Assembly: GCA_937973565.1 (NCBI GenBank)
Contig: CALJKQ010000216.1
Location: forward strand, 1 to 24,183
Direction: 5' to 3'
Length of the DNA: 24,183 bases
Source of the DNA: an uncultured Saprospiraceae bacterium
GTDB lineage: Bacteria > Bacteroidota > Bacteroidia > Chitinophagales > Saprospiraceae
The position numbers and the translations under genes are program-made. Positions 1 through 8,158 of the stretch are shown here, piece by piece. The notes below the pieces were generated by a model, which saw only the letters and a program-made list of their open reading frames with translations, was not told where the DNA came from and did not search any database. Each line of letters starts with the position of its first letter. Position 1 is the stretch's first letter.

Positions 1-3000
1 TTCCGATCTCATTCCTGAAAAATGACCTTGCATACAATTGCAGAATGATCTCATCAGAAGGCATATAGAGCTCCATCTTGGAGGCATCGTTTTTACAATC
101 TTTTTTCACCCTGTTGTACTGTTCAATAAATTGGCGATCCATAAAATCAATGGTGGGGCGCATCCATTCCGCAACCTCTTTTTCAATGCCCATGAAATGA
201 ACTTTGCCTGCAGCAATAAGCACTCTGGCAGTGGTGTATAAATTGTAATTACCACCCGGGAACCAACCAAAAGAACCGTCAGCCAATCTGAGTTCTGTTA
301 GTTTATCGCGCCATTTTATCCAATTGTTTTGTTGATTCTCCCTATTAAAAATTTTAACCAGATGGGCGATCTGAGATTTTTCGAAATTGCTAATTCCAAC
401 CCATGGGGTTTCTGCCAGCGTAACCGATTTCCAAGCCTCCATTTGTTCCATGGCTGAAAGGTTTTCATCTCCATGTTGAGACCAGCTTTCCAAAACAGAA
501 GCCAGCTGGGGGTACTGTTGTTGAATGGCAGCTACTAAAGCAGTAGCGTACAATCTATCTGACACATCAATGGCGTTGTCGAAGCCATTTTCCAATACAT
601 AGGGAAGCGCCTGTATAGCATACCAGGCAGGATGACTGGTCATTTCGACTGCATATTTCAAAGGATGCACATCATTGCCTTTGGCGTTTTGTAAAGGCAA
701 AAACGAAGTTTTCAGTGTTTCACCGGGTCTGATGATAACGGGCATACTTTCCGTTATCAATACTTCATTGCTCACCACAGGAATGAGTCCAATTTGTGCA
801 TCCCCTTTCTGGCCTGAACTGACAGAAACTGTATATTGGAGCATGGTGGCTTCCGCTTCAGGTATGGCAAGGTTCCATGACACAACTTTTTGCTGTTGAC
901 CATCGACAGTTAAAGCAATCGATTGGGGTGAAGTAAGCCATTCCATCCTCTCTATGCCTGTCAGGTAGTCCTTGATCTTTAAAGAAACAACAGCGTTTCC
1001 TGCAACGTTAATTTGATTGGCCACAGTAGCTGTAAGCGAGATTTGATCGCCTGAACGAATCAGTCTAGGCATGTTCGGTAAAATCATCCAGTCTTTGGCT
1101 GTTTGGATTTTTTTGTCTGCAACAGCTGACGCAAGATCCTTATTATGGGCAAACAGTTTGAGATGCCATGCAGTGAGTGCTTCATTCATGGTATACTCAA
1201 TGGTAAGATTCCCCTCCTCATCCGTTAAAAGATGTGGAAAGAAAAACACCAATTCATTAAGGTTCTTTCTCGGATTCATTGCAGTACTTTGATCCCGGCT
1301 TTCCGTAGAAGCGACTTCATCCTTTTTGGCGTTGACATCTTTAACCTGTGGTGCTTCCATCATGATAGCTTCCGGTGCGGCTGCAGACCTGTACATTCTG
1401 GCATAAATGGCAAAATTGTATACCCCGTAAACACCACCTATGAGCATAGGCAATGATTCAACAGGAGCCATCTCAAAATCCTGCAATTGATTCCACGCAC
1501 CATTGAGATACTGATTGTATGCCACACCAAAACCGGGTGTGTCCCAGTACAAATAACCAAAATGTGTGGGGAAAAAATTCTGAACCCAAGGCTGCTGCTC
1601 CAATGCATCCAGTGAAGCGTCATACAAGGTGGCCAGCACTTCTGACTTCAGTTGTTGAACCTTTGCTCCCGAAAGTTTAATTTGAATCTTTTCGGCAGCA
1701 CCGGGTTCTGTTTTATCTTTGATGGAAACCCAGTTGATCTGCAACTCTTTATCAGACCATGGCACATCAATATTCATTTCAGCCGAATAAAAACGATTTT
1801 CTTTGATATACCAATAATTCAGGTAAAGTCCACCTTTATCTTCCTCAACCACTTTATAGTTGAAAGCTGAATTCTTTTTGACTTTTATCCAATCGGAATG
1901 CAGCAGGTTGTTTCCTCTGAAAAGGGTTACCATAACCATTTGCTCTCCTTCCACTGCACCCAATTTAAGGTTGAGTAATTCACCTGGTTCAAAGGTGGAT
2001 TTGTTGAGATCTGCCAAAACATATTTGACCTTTGGAAATTTTTTCCTTGCAAAATCTGTGACCACTACAATATCCACAACAGGTCTTTGATTCTCTACCG
2101 TAAATTCGAATTGATATACACCCACAGGCAAAAATGAATAATCAAATGAACTGCCTGAATTAAAGGAAGCGACCTTCATCATTTTTCCTTTTTTCCAGTC
2201 TTTGTAGGCAGGAGACACTGGAATAGCATCAACATCAATTACTGGTTCATTGGCAGTGTCCCAGTAAGCTTTGCGTGCAATCTTATCCGGACCCATCAAT
2301 TCATGAATAACAACATTGACAGTCTTTACTACATTTACATCCAAGGTGTTCTTTACCAGAACCACTGCTTTCATGACACCTGACTTGTCTACCTGATCTG
2401 AAATCTTAGACTCAACGGTAAACGATTCTTGCCTGATAAACAGAGATTGTGTGGCTTGTTGGGTTTCTCCATCATTGGAAGTTACCGTTGCCTCCACTTC
2501 AAAAAGATATACCGGCTTATAATCTTTATTTTTTGATGCTTCCGCTATAAAGGAAAAAGAAAAGTTTCCCGCCAAATCAGAAGAAGTGGTTCCCCGACTG
2601 ACAATGGTTTCAGACTGGTTGAAAATACCTGGATACCACCGGTAACAATAGGGAATAATTTCTCTTCGTTTCACCACATATTTTACTGTGGCACTTTGCA
2701 AAGCAAGCCCAGTAAAAAAAGTAGCACTGCCCTTCATGGCAATTACATCGTTCAACGCAATAGAGGTTGACAATGTATCCAGTTTTACCTCAAATCTGGG
2801 TCTTTTATATTCTTCTACCCTGACTGATTTACTATTGTTTTCGCTGGAAATAGTATAATATCCATTCAGTCTTCCTTCCGGTATGGCAAAACTTCCGGAA
2901 GCACTGCCCCATTCATTTGTTTTTAACTTCAAGGATTTAACCAGTTGACCATTGGCATCATTCAACTTGACTTCCCACTCTTTTTGAAGCGATAAAGATG

Positions 3001-4768
3001 GTACACCCTGACTTGAATAATCCAAAGCAAATACCTTAAAATGCAAGGTCTGGCCGGGACGGTAAATAGGCCTGTCAGTAAAAATTTCCTCTCTGGAATA
3101 TTGAGCAGGCACAAAAGACTGATCTCCTGTATAATGAGTAGCATTGCTGTCGAAGACATCCCTCCCTTTAGTGAGTACCACACCCAATTGAAAATTACCT
3201 ACTGGTTTTTTTACTCTGCCAGCAACATCAGAAATGCCTTTGCCAATCTCCTTTCGGACACGCTGAGATGCGCTGTATTCCTGCGTGTAAAAGTCAACTT
3301 TAACTCCTTTTTCAGGTTTGCCGGTAATGCGATTGACAATTACAATAAAATCTGATACGCCGCCATTGGGGTTGACATAAGCAAGATTACTGACCAAAAC
3401 CGGGGTAACAGAGAAAGCTCCTGAATAATCTTTGGTATTGGAAGCCAATAAAAGGTAGCTTCCTTTTTTCTGAGATTTAATTTGGCCATTTGTCAGCACT
3501 TCATTGTAATCCCTTTTATCTTCTATGGGAAAGGTTAACTCCTGTAAAGGTTTTTCTGCCTGCAACTTCTTTAGGAGCATGGCTTCATCGATATTGTATT
3601 CCATTGCAGGAAAATAATCTGGCTTGCGGATCAACCTTATATATGTTTTGTCCAGGTTACGTGTGGTAGTCTGGAAGGAAATGGGGTCTTTGTCACTTAT
3701 GGTCGATTCAGCCAAAATGGAAAGGTGCTTTTGCTGGATTTCTGCTAAAAGCTGACGGCACTGATCCGCACCCGATGTTCCCGGATACAAGGCAATACCC
3801 TCTTCGCAAAATTTTCCAGTACTGACATATCTTTCCTTAGCATTAGTGTTTAATGTCATCCTTGCTGCTTCAGCATAAAGATGGGTTACATACGGTGATT
3901 TTCTATAGGCTTTAATTGCATCACGCAACAATGATTGCAGTAAATCAGAATGCTCTGCACCAACGCTTGTAGTTGATAGAAGTTTTATTCTTTCTAATTC
4001 AAAGAATGCAGATGAAGACAAGTATTCCTTGCCTGCATTGATTTTCTGAATACGCTGTAATAAAGCAGTCAATTTATTGCCCGGATCTGATTTTTCCTTT
4101 GAAATTTCGACGCTGATAAATTTATCAAATGGTTGTTGCAATAAGGAAATATCAACGCCTTCTTCATTAATTTTTTGGATGTAAAAATCCATCGCACTTT
4201 TTACGACCACATGGAAAAGTGTTGGCATAAAATCACCATCATTCTCTGGGTATGCAACAAATTCAGGGAACTCTCTGGCAGGAAAATTACTTAAAGCAGG
4301 ATTGTTTACAGCTGTATCCAAATGAAATTGAACCAGCCTTTCGATTTGCGCCTGCGTCATTGACAAAAGATTTTGAGGATCTTCGGTCGGAGTTCTTCCT
4401 GCAATCTGATATCGGTTGTCATCCAGGTACCTATTCAAAAACATGGCATAGTAGGCATGCACAACTTCGAGGTAGGGACTTTTTAGCTTTGTCAGTGCTG
4501 ACGAAAACACAGAATCAACTTCTTCCACTACCTGCTCACCAAAATTCATTTTCAAGGATGTTAAAAAGACAAGTGCCTTGGTATATTGAGATGAATTGCC
4601 TTCCTTTTCTGCCTGTTGAGAAATGGTCATGGTTTGCTCCAAAGCAGTCTCCGGCAAATTATTGTCGATGGCTTTGCTTACCCCTTCCCATGCCTTTTCA
4701 TAATTGAAATTTTGGGCATGAGCAACACCTATGACCATTGAAGTAAGCAGTACACACATAAATCTCAT
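1..4768 (-). CDS. Alpha-2-macroglobulin family protein (C-terminus missing)
   Basis: The frame is open from ATG 4768 to the window edge (1589 codons), so the C-terminal part is missing. Residues 1-18 form a Sec signal peptide ending in AHA before a Gln, with no lipobox Cys, so the product is probably exported and soluble or surface-held rather than a lipoprotein. The first ~450 residues are poorly characterised. A macroglobulin MG2 hallmark, TDRPIYRPGQ, lies at 564-573. The A2M domain follows with NPRKN at 1165-1169, then FFFPHLLTDEEGN and a NEALTAW stretch. The thioester site expected after LPY (1388-1390) reads NAID at 1398-1401 instead of CxEQ, so no covalent protease trap can form there. 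Family members act as envelope-associated protease inhibitors, often paired with penicillin-binding protein PbpC, which is not seen here. The peroxiredoxin upstream has its own terminator, so this gene probably has its own promoter, although I found no exact -7 box. Sampled segments stay in frame. Confidence 0.9.
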   Translation of the reverse strand, partial: MRFMCVLLTSMVIGVAHAQNFNYEKAWEGVSKAIDNNLPETALEQTMTISQQAEKEGNSSQYTKALVFLTSLKMNFGEQVVEEVDSVFSSALTKLKSPYLEVVHAYYAMFLNRYLDDNRYQIAGRTPTEDPQNLLSMTQAQIERLVQFHLDTAVNNPALSNFPAREFPEFVAYPENDGDFMPTLFHVVVKSAMDFYIQKINEEGVDISLLQQPFDKFISVEISKEKSDPGNKLTALLQRIQKINAGKEYLSSSAFFELERIKLLSTTSVGAEHSDLLQSLLRDAIKAYRKSPYVTHLYAEAARMTLNTNAKERYVSTGKFCEEGIALYPGTSGADQCRQLLAEIQQKHLSILAESTISDKDPISFQTTTRNLDKTYIRLIRKPDYFPAMEYNIDEAMLLKKLQAEKPLQELTFPIEDKRDYNEVLTNGQIKSQKKGSYLLLASNTKDYSGAFSVTPVLVSNLAYVNPNGGVSDFIVIVNRITGKPEKGVKVDFYTQEYSASQRVRKEIGKGISDVAGRVKKPVGNFQLGVVLTKGRDVFDSNATHYTGDQSFVPAQYSREEIFTDRPIYRPGQTLHFKVFALDYSSQGVPSLSLQKEWEVKLNDANGQLVKSLKLKTNEWGSASGSFAIPEGRLNGYYTISSENNSKSVRVEEYKRPRFEVKLDTLSTSIALNDVIAMKGSATFFTGLALQSATVKYVVKRREIIPYCYRWYPGIFNQSETIVSRGTTSSDLAGNFSFSFIAEASKNKDYKPVYLFEVEATVTSNDGETQQATQSLFIRQESFTVESKISDQVDKSGVMKAVVLVKNTLDVNVVKTVNVVIHELMGPDKIARKAYWDTANEPVIDVDAIPVSPAYKDWKKGKMMKVASFNSGSSFDYSFLPVGVYQFEFTVENQRPVVDIVVVTDFARKKFPKVKYVLADLNKSTFEPGELLNLKLGAVEGEQMVMVTLFRGNNLLHSDWIKVKKNSAFNYKVVEEDKGGLYLNYWYIKENRFYSAEMNIDVPWSDKELQINWVSIKDKTEPGAAEKIQIKLSGAKVQQLKSEVLATLYDASLDALEQQPWVQNFFPTHFGYLYWDTPGFGVAYNQYLNGAWNQLQDFEMAPVESLPMLIGGVYGVYNFAIYARMYRSAAAPEAIMMEAPQVKDVNAKKDEVASTESRDQSTAMNPRKNLNELVFFFPHLLTDEEGNLTIEYTMNEALTAWHLKLFAHNKDLASAVADKKIQTAKDWMILPNMPRLIRSGDQISLTATVANQINVAGNAVVSLKIKDYLTGIERMEWLTSPQSIALTVDGQQQKVVSWNLAIPEAEATMLQYTVSVSSGQKGDAQIGLIPVVSNEVLITESMPVIIRPGETLKTSFLPLQNAKGNDVHPLKYAVEMTSHPAWYAIQALPYVLENGFDNAIDVSDRLYATALVAAIQQQYPQLASVLESWSQHGDENLSAMEQMEAWKSVTLAETPWVGISNFEKSQIAHLVKIFNRENQQNNWIKWRDKLTELRLADGSFGWFPGGNYNLYTTARVLIAAGKVHFMGIEKEVAEWMRPTIDFMDRQFIEQYNRVKKDCKNDASKMELYMPSDEIILQLYARSFFRNEIG

Positions 4769-4857
4769 AAGATTGAATTTGTTGGTATAAATTTCTAATA
4801 ATAAACGTTTGCAGACGATGAAAACTGCTAAAAATGATGTTAATGAAACCCTAATGT

Positions 4858-4886
4858 AAAAAAAAAACCTCCCATAAGGAAGGCTT
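4858..4886 (-). terminator. Rho-independent terminator behind the peroxiredoxin gene
   Basis: Read on the minus strand, a 9-bp stem (AAGCCTTCC / GGGAGGTTT, with two G-T pairs) closes a TTAT loop and is followed by an unbroken run of T. Stem arms are 4878-4886 and 4865-4873. It starts 26 bp after the peroxiredoxin stop and should separate that gene from the alpha-2-macroglobulin gene downstream. Confidence 0.8.
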
Positions 4887-4911
4887 CATTTACAATCTTG
4901 GAAAGTTAACT

Positions 4912-5559
4912 TCAGATCATCTTTTTCGCAAGGTAAAAGTCAACTTTTTCACACGTAGTGTCTGCAATTCTTTCTTCCATGGCTTCCAATGTTTTGGGAG
5001 GTGGAATGATTACTTTTTCACCTTTTCTCCAGTTCAGAGGAAGGGCAACTTTGTATTCTTCCGCAAATTGAAGCGCCTCAAGGGCTCTCATGATTTCATC
5101 CATATTCCTGCCTACATTCATAGGGTAATACATAATCAATCTGATTTTACGGTTGGGATCCATGAAAAATACAGCTCTTACTGCGGCTGTTTCACTTTCG
5201 TTGGGCTGCAGCATACCGAATAGCTTACTCACCTTCATATCTATGTCAGCTATGATCGGAAAATTAAGGTAAACGCCTGTTTTTTCCCTTACATTATTGA
5301 CCCACGCAAGGTGAGAGTGTATGCTGTCGATACTCAGTCCAAGTAACAGCGTGTTTTTACTGTCAAAGTAATTCTTGTGTTGTGCAAATCCACTCATTTC
5401 AGTGGTGCAAACCGGAGTAAAATCTGCAGGATGCGAAAAAAGCAATGTCCATTTGCCTTTGCTGAATTCGCTGAATTTAATTCTTCCGGTGGTGGTAACG
5501 GCTTCAAAATCGGGAGCGATATCGCCGATCCTTGGCATAAATTGAATTTCTTCTTGCAT
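4912..5559 (-). CDS. Prx6-type peroxiredoxin (AhpC/TSA family)
   Basis: This is a thiol peroxidase of 215 residues, the usual Prx6-family length, that reduces H2O2 and organic peroxides in the cytoplasm. The thioredoxin fold opens with IGDIAPDFEA. The peroxidatic site is SHPADFTPVCTTE, with catalytic Cys51 and the conserved Pro and Thr before it. The C-terminal arm carries NWRKGEKVIIPPP, a Prx6 signature. A second Cys (203) sits in the C-terminal tail, so the enzyme may not be strictly 1-Cys. Start ATG 5559 is chosen because a -7 box lies about 18 bases upstream; an internal Met at residue 8 is an alternative. It is transcribed alone, with a promoter in front and a terminator behind. The family call is firm; the reductant is unknown. 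Confidence 0.93.
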   Translation of the reverse strand: MQEEIQFMPRIGDIAPDFEAVTTTGRIKFSEFSKGKWTLLFSHPADFTPVCTTEMSGFAQHKNYFDSKNTLLLGLSIDSIHSHLAWVNNVREKTGVYLNFPIIADIDMKVSKLFGMLQPNESETAAVRAVFFMDPNRKIRLIMYYPMNVGRNMDEIMRALEALQFAEEYKVALPLNWRKGEKVIIPPPKTLEAMEERIADTTCEKVDFYLAKKMI

Positions 5560-5576
5560 CTTAATAAATTTTAATG

Positions 5577-5584
5577 CAAAGTTA
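5577..5584 (-). promoter_or_regulatory. Bacteroidota -7 box for the peroxiredoxin gene
   Basis: The minus strand reads TAACTTTG, an exact match to the Bacteroidota sigma-A -7 consensus TAnnTTTG. Transcription would start about 5-7 bases downstream, giving a leader of roughly 11 bases before ATG 5559. I found no good -33 TTG at the usual 17-23 bp spacing. Confidence 0.6.
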
Positions 5585-5638
5585 TTTCCGTTGAAAAGGA
5601 GAAAGGGTGACCAAGGTTACTTATAAAAAAGACAGAAG

Positions 5639-6613
5639 TTATTTTTCCCGTGCAATGACATAATCTACCAAATCCTGAAGGTAGGTATTGGCCTCATTTT
5701 GAGGTAAGGTCTGAATCATCGACAGCGCTGTATTTTTGTACTCGTTCATTTTGGCAATGGTAAAATTGATGCCTTCTGATGCTTTTACAAAATCAATCAC
5801 CTCCCTTACTTTATTTTCATCGTTACTCTGGTTCTTAATGATGTATATAATCCTTTTTCTGTCCCAGAAAGAAGCATTATTGAGCGCATAAATTAAGGGC
5901 AGCGTCATTTTTTTCTCTTTGATATCGATACCAAGTGGTTTGCCTACATTGTCATCTCCGTAATCAAACAAATCGTCCTTTATTTGAAAACTCATGCCAA
6001 TGTTTTCACCAACCTGTCTCATATACTCAACCATGTTTTCATCGGCTGAGGTAGAAGAGGCACCGAGGCTACAAGAAGCAGCTATCAGGGAAGCTGTTTT
6101 TTTGCGAATGATGTCAAAGTATATTTCTTCTTTGATATCCAATCTTCGGGCCTTTTCCAATTGAAGCAACTCGCCTTCCGCCATAGCTTTGACCGCCTTA
6201 GACACAATGTGCAACATTTTATACTGTCCGGTATCCAGTGCTATGTGCATGCCTTGTGAAAAAAGATAATCGCCCACCAATACAGCTACCTTGTTCTTCC
6301 AAAGTGCATTGATGGAAAAAAAACCTCTTCTTTGATAAGACTCATCCACTACGTCATCGTGTACAAGTGTTGCCGTATGCAACAGCTCTACCATTGAGGC
6401 TGCTGTATAAGTATCGGGATTGGTAGGGCCAAATATCTGAGCACTGAGGAAGACAAACATGGGTCGCATCTGTTTGCCTTTGCTTTTTATAATGTAGTGG
6501 GTAATTTTATCGAGCAAAGAGACCTTGCTCTTCATCGCTTCTTTGAAATGAATTTCATATTGCCTGAGCTCGGGATCCAGGTAATTTTTAATTTGGTCAA
6601 AAGGAGAAGACAT
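5639..6613 (-). CDS. ispB: Long-chain all-trans polyprenyl diphosphate synthase
   Basis: This enzyme condenses isopentenyl diphosphate onto an allylic diphosphate to make the long prenyl chain, in this group most likely for the menaquinone side chain. All hallmarks are visible: GKQMRP (46-51), first Asp-rich motif DDVVD (86-90), GDYLFSQG (114-121) and second Asp-rich motif DDLFD (213-217). The residue five before the first motif is Ala81, where short-chain synthases carry an aromatic residue, which argues for a product longer than C20. Its 324 residues are normal for octaprenyl or solanesyl synthases. A -7 box directly behind the upstream START-like gene suggests separate transcription. The symbol ispB is by family similarity; exact chain length cannot be read from sequence. 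Confidence 0.9.
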   Translation of the reverse strand: MSSPFDQIKNYLDPELRQYEIHFKEAMKSKVSLLDKITHYIIKSKGKQMRPMFVFLSAQIFGPTNPDTYTAASMVELLHTATLVHDDVVDESYQRRGFFSINALWKNKVAVLVGDYLFSQGMHIALDTGQYKMLHIVSKAVKAMAEGELLQLEKARRLDIKEEIYFDIIRKKTASLIAASCSLGASSTSADENMVEYMRQVGENIGMSFQIKDDLFDYGDDNVGKPLGIDIKEKKMTLPLIYALNNASFWDRKRIIYIIKNQSNDENKVREVIDFVKASEGINFTIAKMNEYKNTALSMIQTLPQNEANTYLQDLVDYVIAREK

Positions 6614-6640
6614 GGAAGAAGCAGTAGCTTTTTAGTCGCG

Positions 6641-6648
6641 CAAATTTA
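6641..6648 (-). promoter_or_regulatory. Bacteroidota -7 box for the polyprenyl synthase gene
   Basis: The minus strand reads TAAATTTG, an exact TAnnTTTG match, starting 4 bases past the stop codon of the START-like gene. The predicted leader to ATG 6613 is about 20 bases. No clear -33 element is seen. Confidence 0.55.
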
Positions 6649-6652
6649 ATTT

Positions 6653-7033
6653 TTAACCACCACACTCTTGCCTAAGAGCCGTTATTTGTTGATTCCAAAG
6701 GTCTCGGGTCGATTTTTCATCACCCATGTCACAGAAATCGGTTACTTCGAGAATGGTCTCCAGGGTAACATCGGACTTATACATCCTGAATTCAAAATAT
6801 TCAGATGGGTCGTCGGCATCCAACCATTTGAAACGAACCCTTTCATCTTCAATATCATCCACCATTTCAGCATCTTCATAACTGCCATTCCAACTAAATG
6901 AAAACAAGTCCTCAGTAATTTCCACTCCATCGCAAAACCATCTGACCAAACAGGCAGGTGTTGTAATAAACTGGTAAAGCAAAGTAGGAGAAGCCTTAAA
7001 TATAAATTCCAAATCTAATTTTACTCGTTTCAT
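6653..7033 (-). CDS. START-like (SRPBCC/AHSA1-type) domain protein
   Basis: This is a small cytoplasmic protein of 126 residues with no signal peptide or membrane segment. The pattern (N-terminal strand with FIFKASPTLLYQFI, a helix leading to LVRWFCDGVEI, then alternating strands with SWNG and VRFKWL, and a C-terminal helix DLWNQQITALRQ) fits the helix-grip fold of the SRPBCC superfamily, in the START-like form common in Bacteroidota. Such proteins bind a hydrophobic ligand or a client protein. The ligand is not known and nothing here defines it. It lies 39 bp upstream of the polyprenyl synthase gene on the same strand, but that gene has its own -7 box, so a functional tie to isoprenoid metabolism is only a possibility. 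Confidence 0.8.
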   Translation of the reverse strand: MKRVKLDLEFIFKASPTLLYQFITTPACLVRWFCDGVEITEDLFSFSWNGSYEDAEMVDDIEDERVRFKWLDADDPSEYFEFRMYKSDVTLETILEVTDFCDMGDEKSTRDLWNQQITALRQECGG

Positions 7034-7223
7034 CTTGTAAAGTCAAAAGTTTAGGGGTAATAGCGCAAATAACGGTTATTAAATGGCTAAATAAAAATAT
7101 TTTTTAATATTTAGACCTATTTTGAACTTTTTTTATTTAAAAAATATTGTTTACCTCGCAGGTCATAAGGATTTAAATTGGGCATGTCTTCGCAATTTTC
7201 GTATCAATTCCCAAAAAAATCCT

Positions 7224-7231
7224 TACTTTTG
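7224..7231 (+). promoter_or_regulatory. Bacteroidota -7 box for rpoD
   Basis: TACTTTTG is an exact TAnnTTTG match and is followed by CGGC, the same extended box as in front of gldC. The leader to ATG 7267 would be about 30 bases. The 140 bases upstream are strongly AT-rich (tracts around 7090-7150), which could serve as an UP-like element. No TTG lies at 17-23 bp upstream. Confidence 0.6.
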
Positions 7232-7266
7232 CGGCCTTTTAGTGTATTTCAGAACAGATTTTTGTA

Positions 7267-8136
7267 ATGAGGCAATTAAAAATCACAAAATCCATCACCA
7301 ACAGGGAAAGTCAATCCCTTGAAAAGTATTTACAGGAAATTGGCAAAGTTGACTTGCTGACTCCCGAAGAAGAGGTGGATTTAGCCAAGAAGATTAAGGA
7401 AGGCGATCAGGAAGCCCTGGAAAGACTTACAAAGGCAAACCTAAGGTTTGTGGTTTCCGTTGCAAAACAATACCAAAACCAGGGTTTATCTTTATCGGAT
7501 TTGATTAACGAGGGTAACCTGGGTTTGATCAAAGCTGCACAGCGTTTTGATGAAACAAGAGGTTTCAAATTCATTTCCTATGCGGTATGGTGGATTCGTC
7601 AGTCCATCCTCCAGGCTTTGGCCGAACAATCCAGGATCGTAAGGTTGCCATTGAACAAAGTTGGATCTCTCAACAAGATCAATCGTGCCTTTTCAGAACT
7701 GGAACAGGAATTCGAAAGGGAACCAACAGCGGAAGAATTGGCAGAACTGCTGGACATTCCTTCTGAAGAAGTGGAAACCACTTTGGGGGTGGCAGCCCGC
7801 CACGTTTCCATGGATGCTCCCTTTGCTGAAGGGGAAGACAACTCATTATTGGATGTTTTGGAAAACAACAGTTCTCCGGATACCGATGCAGGACTTGAAT
7901 ATGTTGAGTCTCTAAGAACGGAGATTGAAAGATCACTGTCAACCCTTACAGACAGACAATACGATGTCATCAAGTTGTACTTCGGAATCGGAATTGAGCA
8001 CCCAATGTCATTGGAAGACATTGGCGACAAATTTGGTTTGACACGTGAGCGTGTAAGGCAGATCAAAGACAAGGCGATCAACAAATTAAGATCAACCAGT
8101 AAGAGTAAATTGCTGAAAAATTACCTTGGTAATTAA
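7267..8136 (+). CDS. rpoD: RNA polymerase primary sigma factor (RpoD/SigA)
   Basis: This is the housekeeping sigma-70 subunit, 289 residues, the short form typical of Bacteroidota that lacks region 1.1. Region 1.2 begins at SLEKYLQEIGK (18-28). Region 2 holds ANLRFVVSVAKQY (57-69), the core-binding SLSDLINEGNLGLIKA (75-90) and the -10-reading RGFKFISYAVWWIRQSI (98-114). Region 3 follows with RIVRLP (123-128) and a KIN/EREPTAEELA stretch (137-159). Region 4 carries LTDRQYDVI and the helix-turn-helix SLEDIGDKFGLTRERVRQIKDKA (248-270). The C-terminus SKLLKNYLGN is conserved in the group. This factor should be what reads the TAnnTTTG boxes listed in this window, including the one before its own gene. 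A strong terminator lies 44 bp after the stop, inside the next gene. Confidence 0.97.
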   Translation: MRQLKITKSITNRESQSLEKYLQEIGKVDLLTPEEEVDLAKKIKEGDQEALERLTKANLRFVVSVAKQYQNQGLSLSDLINEGNLGLIKAAQRFDETRGFKFISYAVWWIRQSILQALAEQSRIVRLPLNKVGSLNKINRAFSELEQEFEREPTAEELAELLDIPSEEVETTLGVAARHVSMDAPFAEGEDNSLLDVLENNSSPDTDAGLEYVESLRTEIERSLSTLTDRQYDVIKLYFGIGIEHPMSLEDIGDKFGLTRERVRQIKDKAINKLRSTSKSKLLKNYLGN

Positions 8137-8158
8137 CAGGCTATATATCCTGCAAAAA

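Noticed and set aside
4252..4707. Open frame of 151 codons on the plus strand
   Set aside because: It lies wholly antisense to the N-terminal part of the alpha-2-macroglobulin, has no recognisable motifs and no promoter.
7082..7150. AT-only hairpins upstream of rpoD
   Set aside because: Self-complementarity follows from A and T tracts; more likely general promoter AT-richness than a specific structure.
7599..8084. Long minus-strand frame of 161 codons
   Set aside because: It mirrors rpoD codons; the plus-strand product is an unmistakable sigma factor.
8119..8134. Inverted repeat AATTACC-TT-GGTAATT at the rpoD stop
   Set aside because: It arises from the conserved codons Asn-Tyr-Leu-Gly-Asn plus stop, has a 2-base loop and no T-run; the real terminator is 46 bp further on.
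8126..8158. Upstream TTG start for the TonB-dependent receptor
   Set aside because: It would overlap rpoD and add eleven residues before a signal peptide that is complete from ATG 8159.
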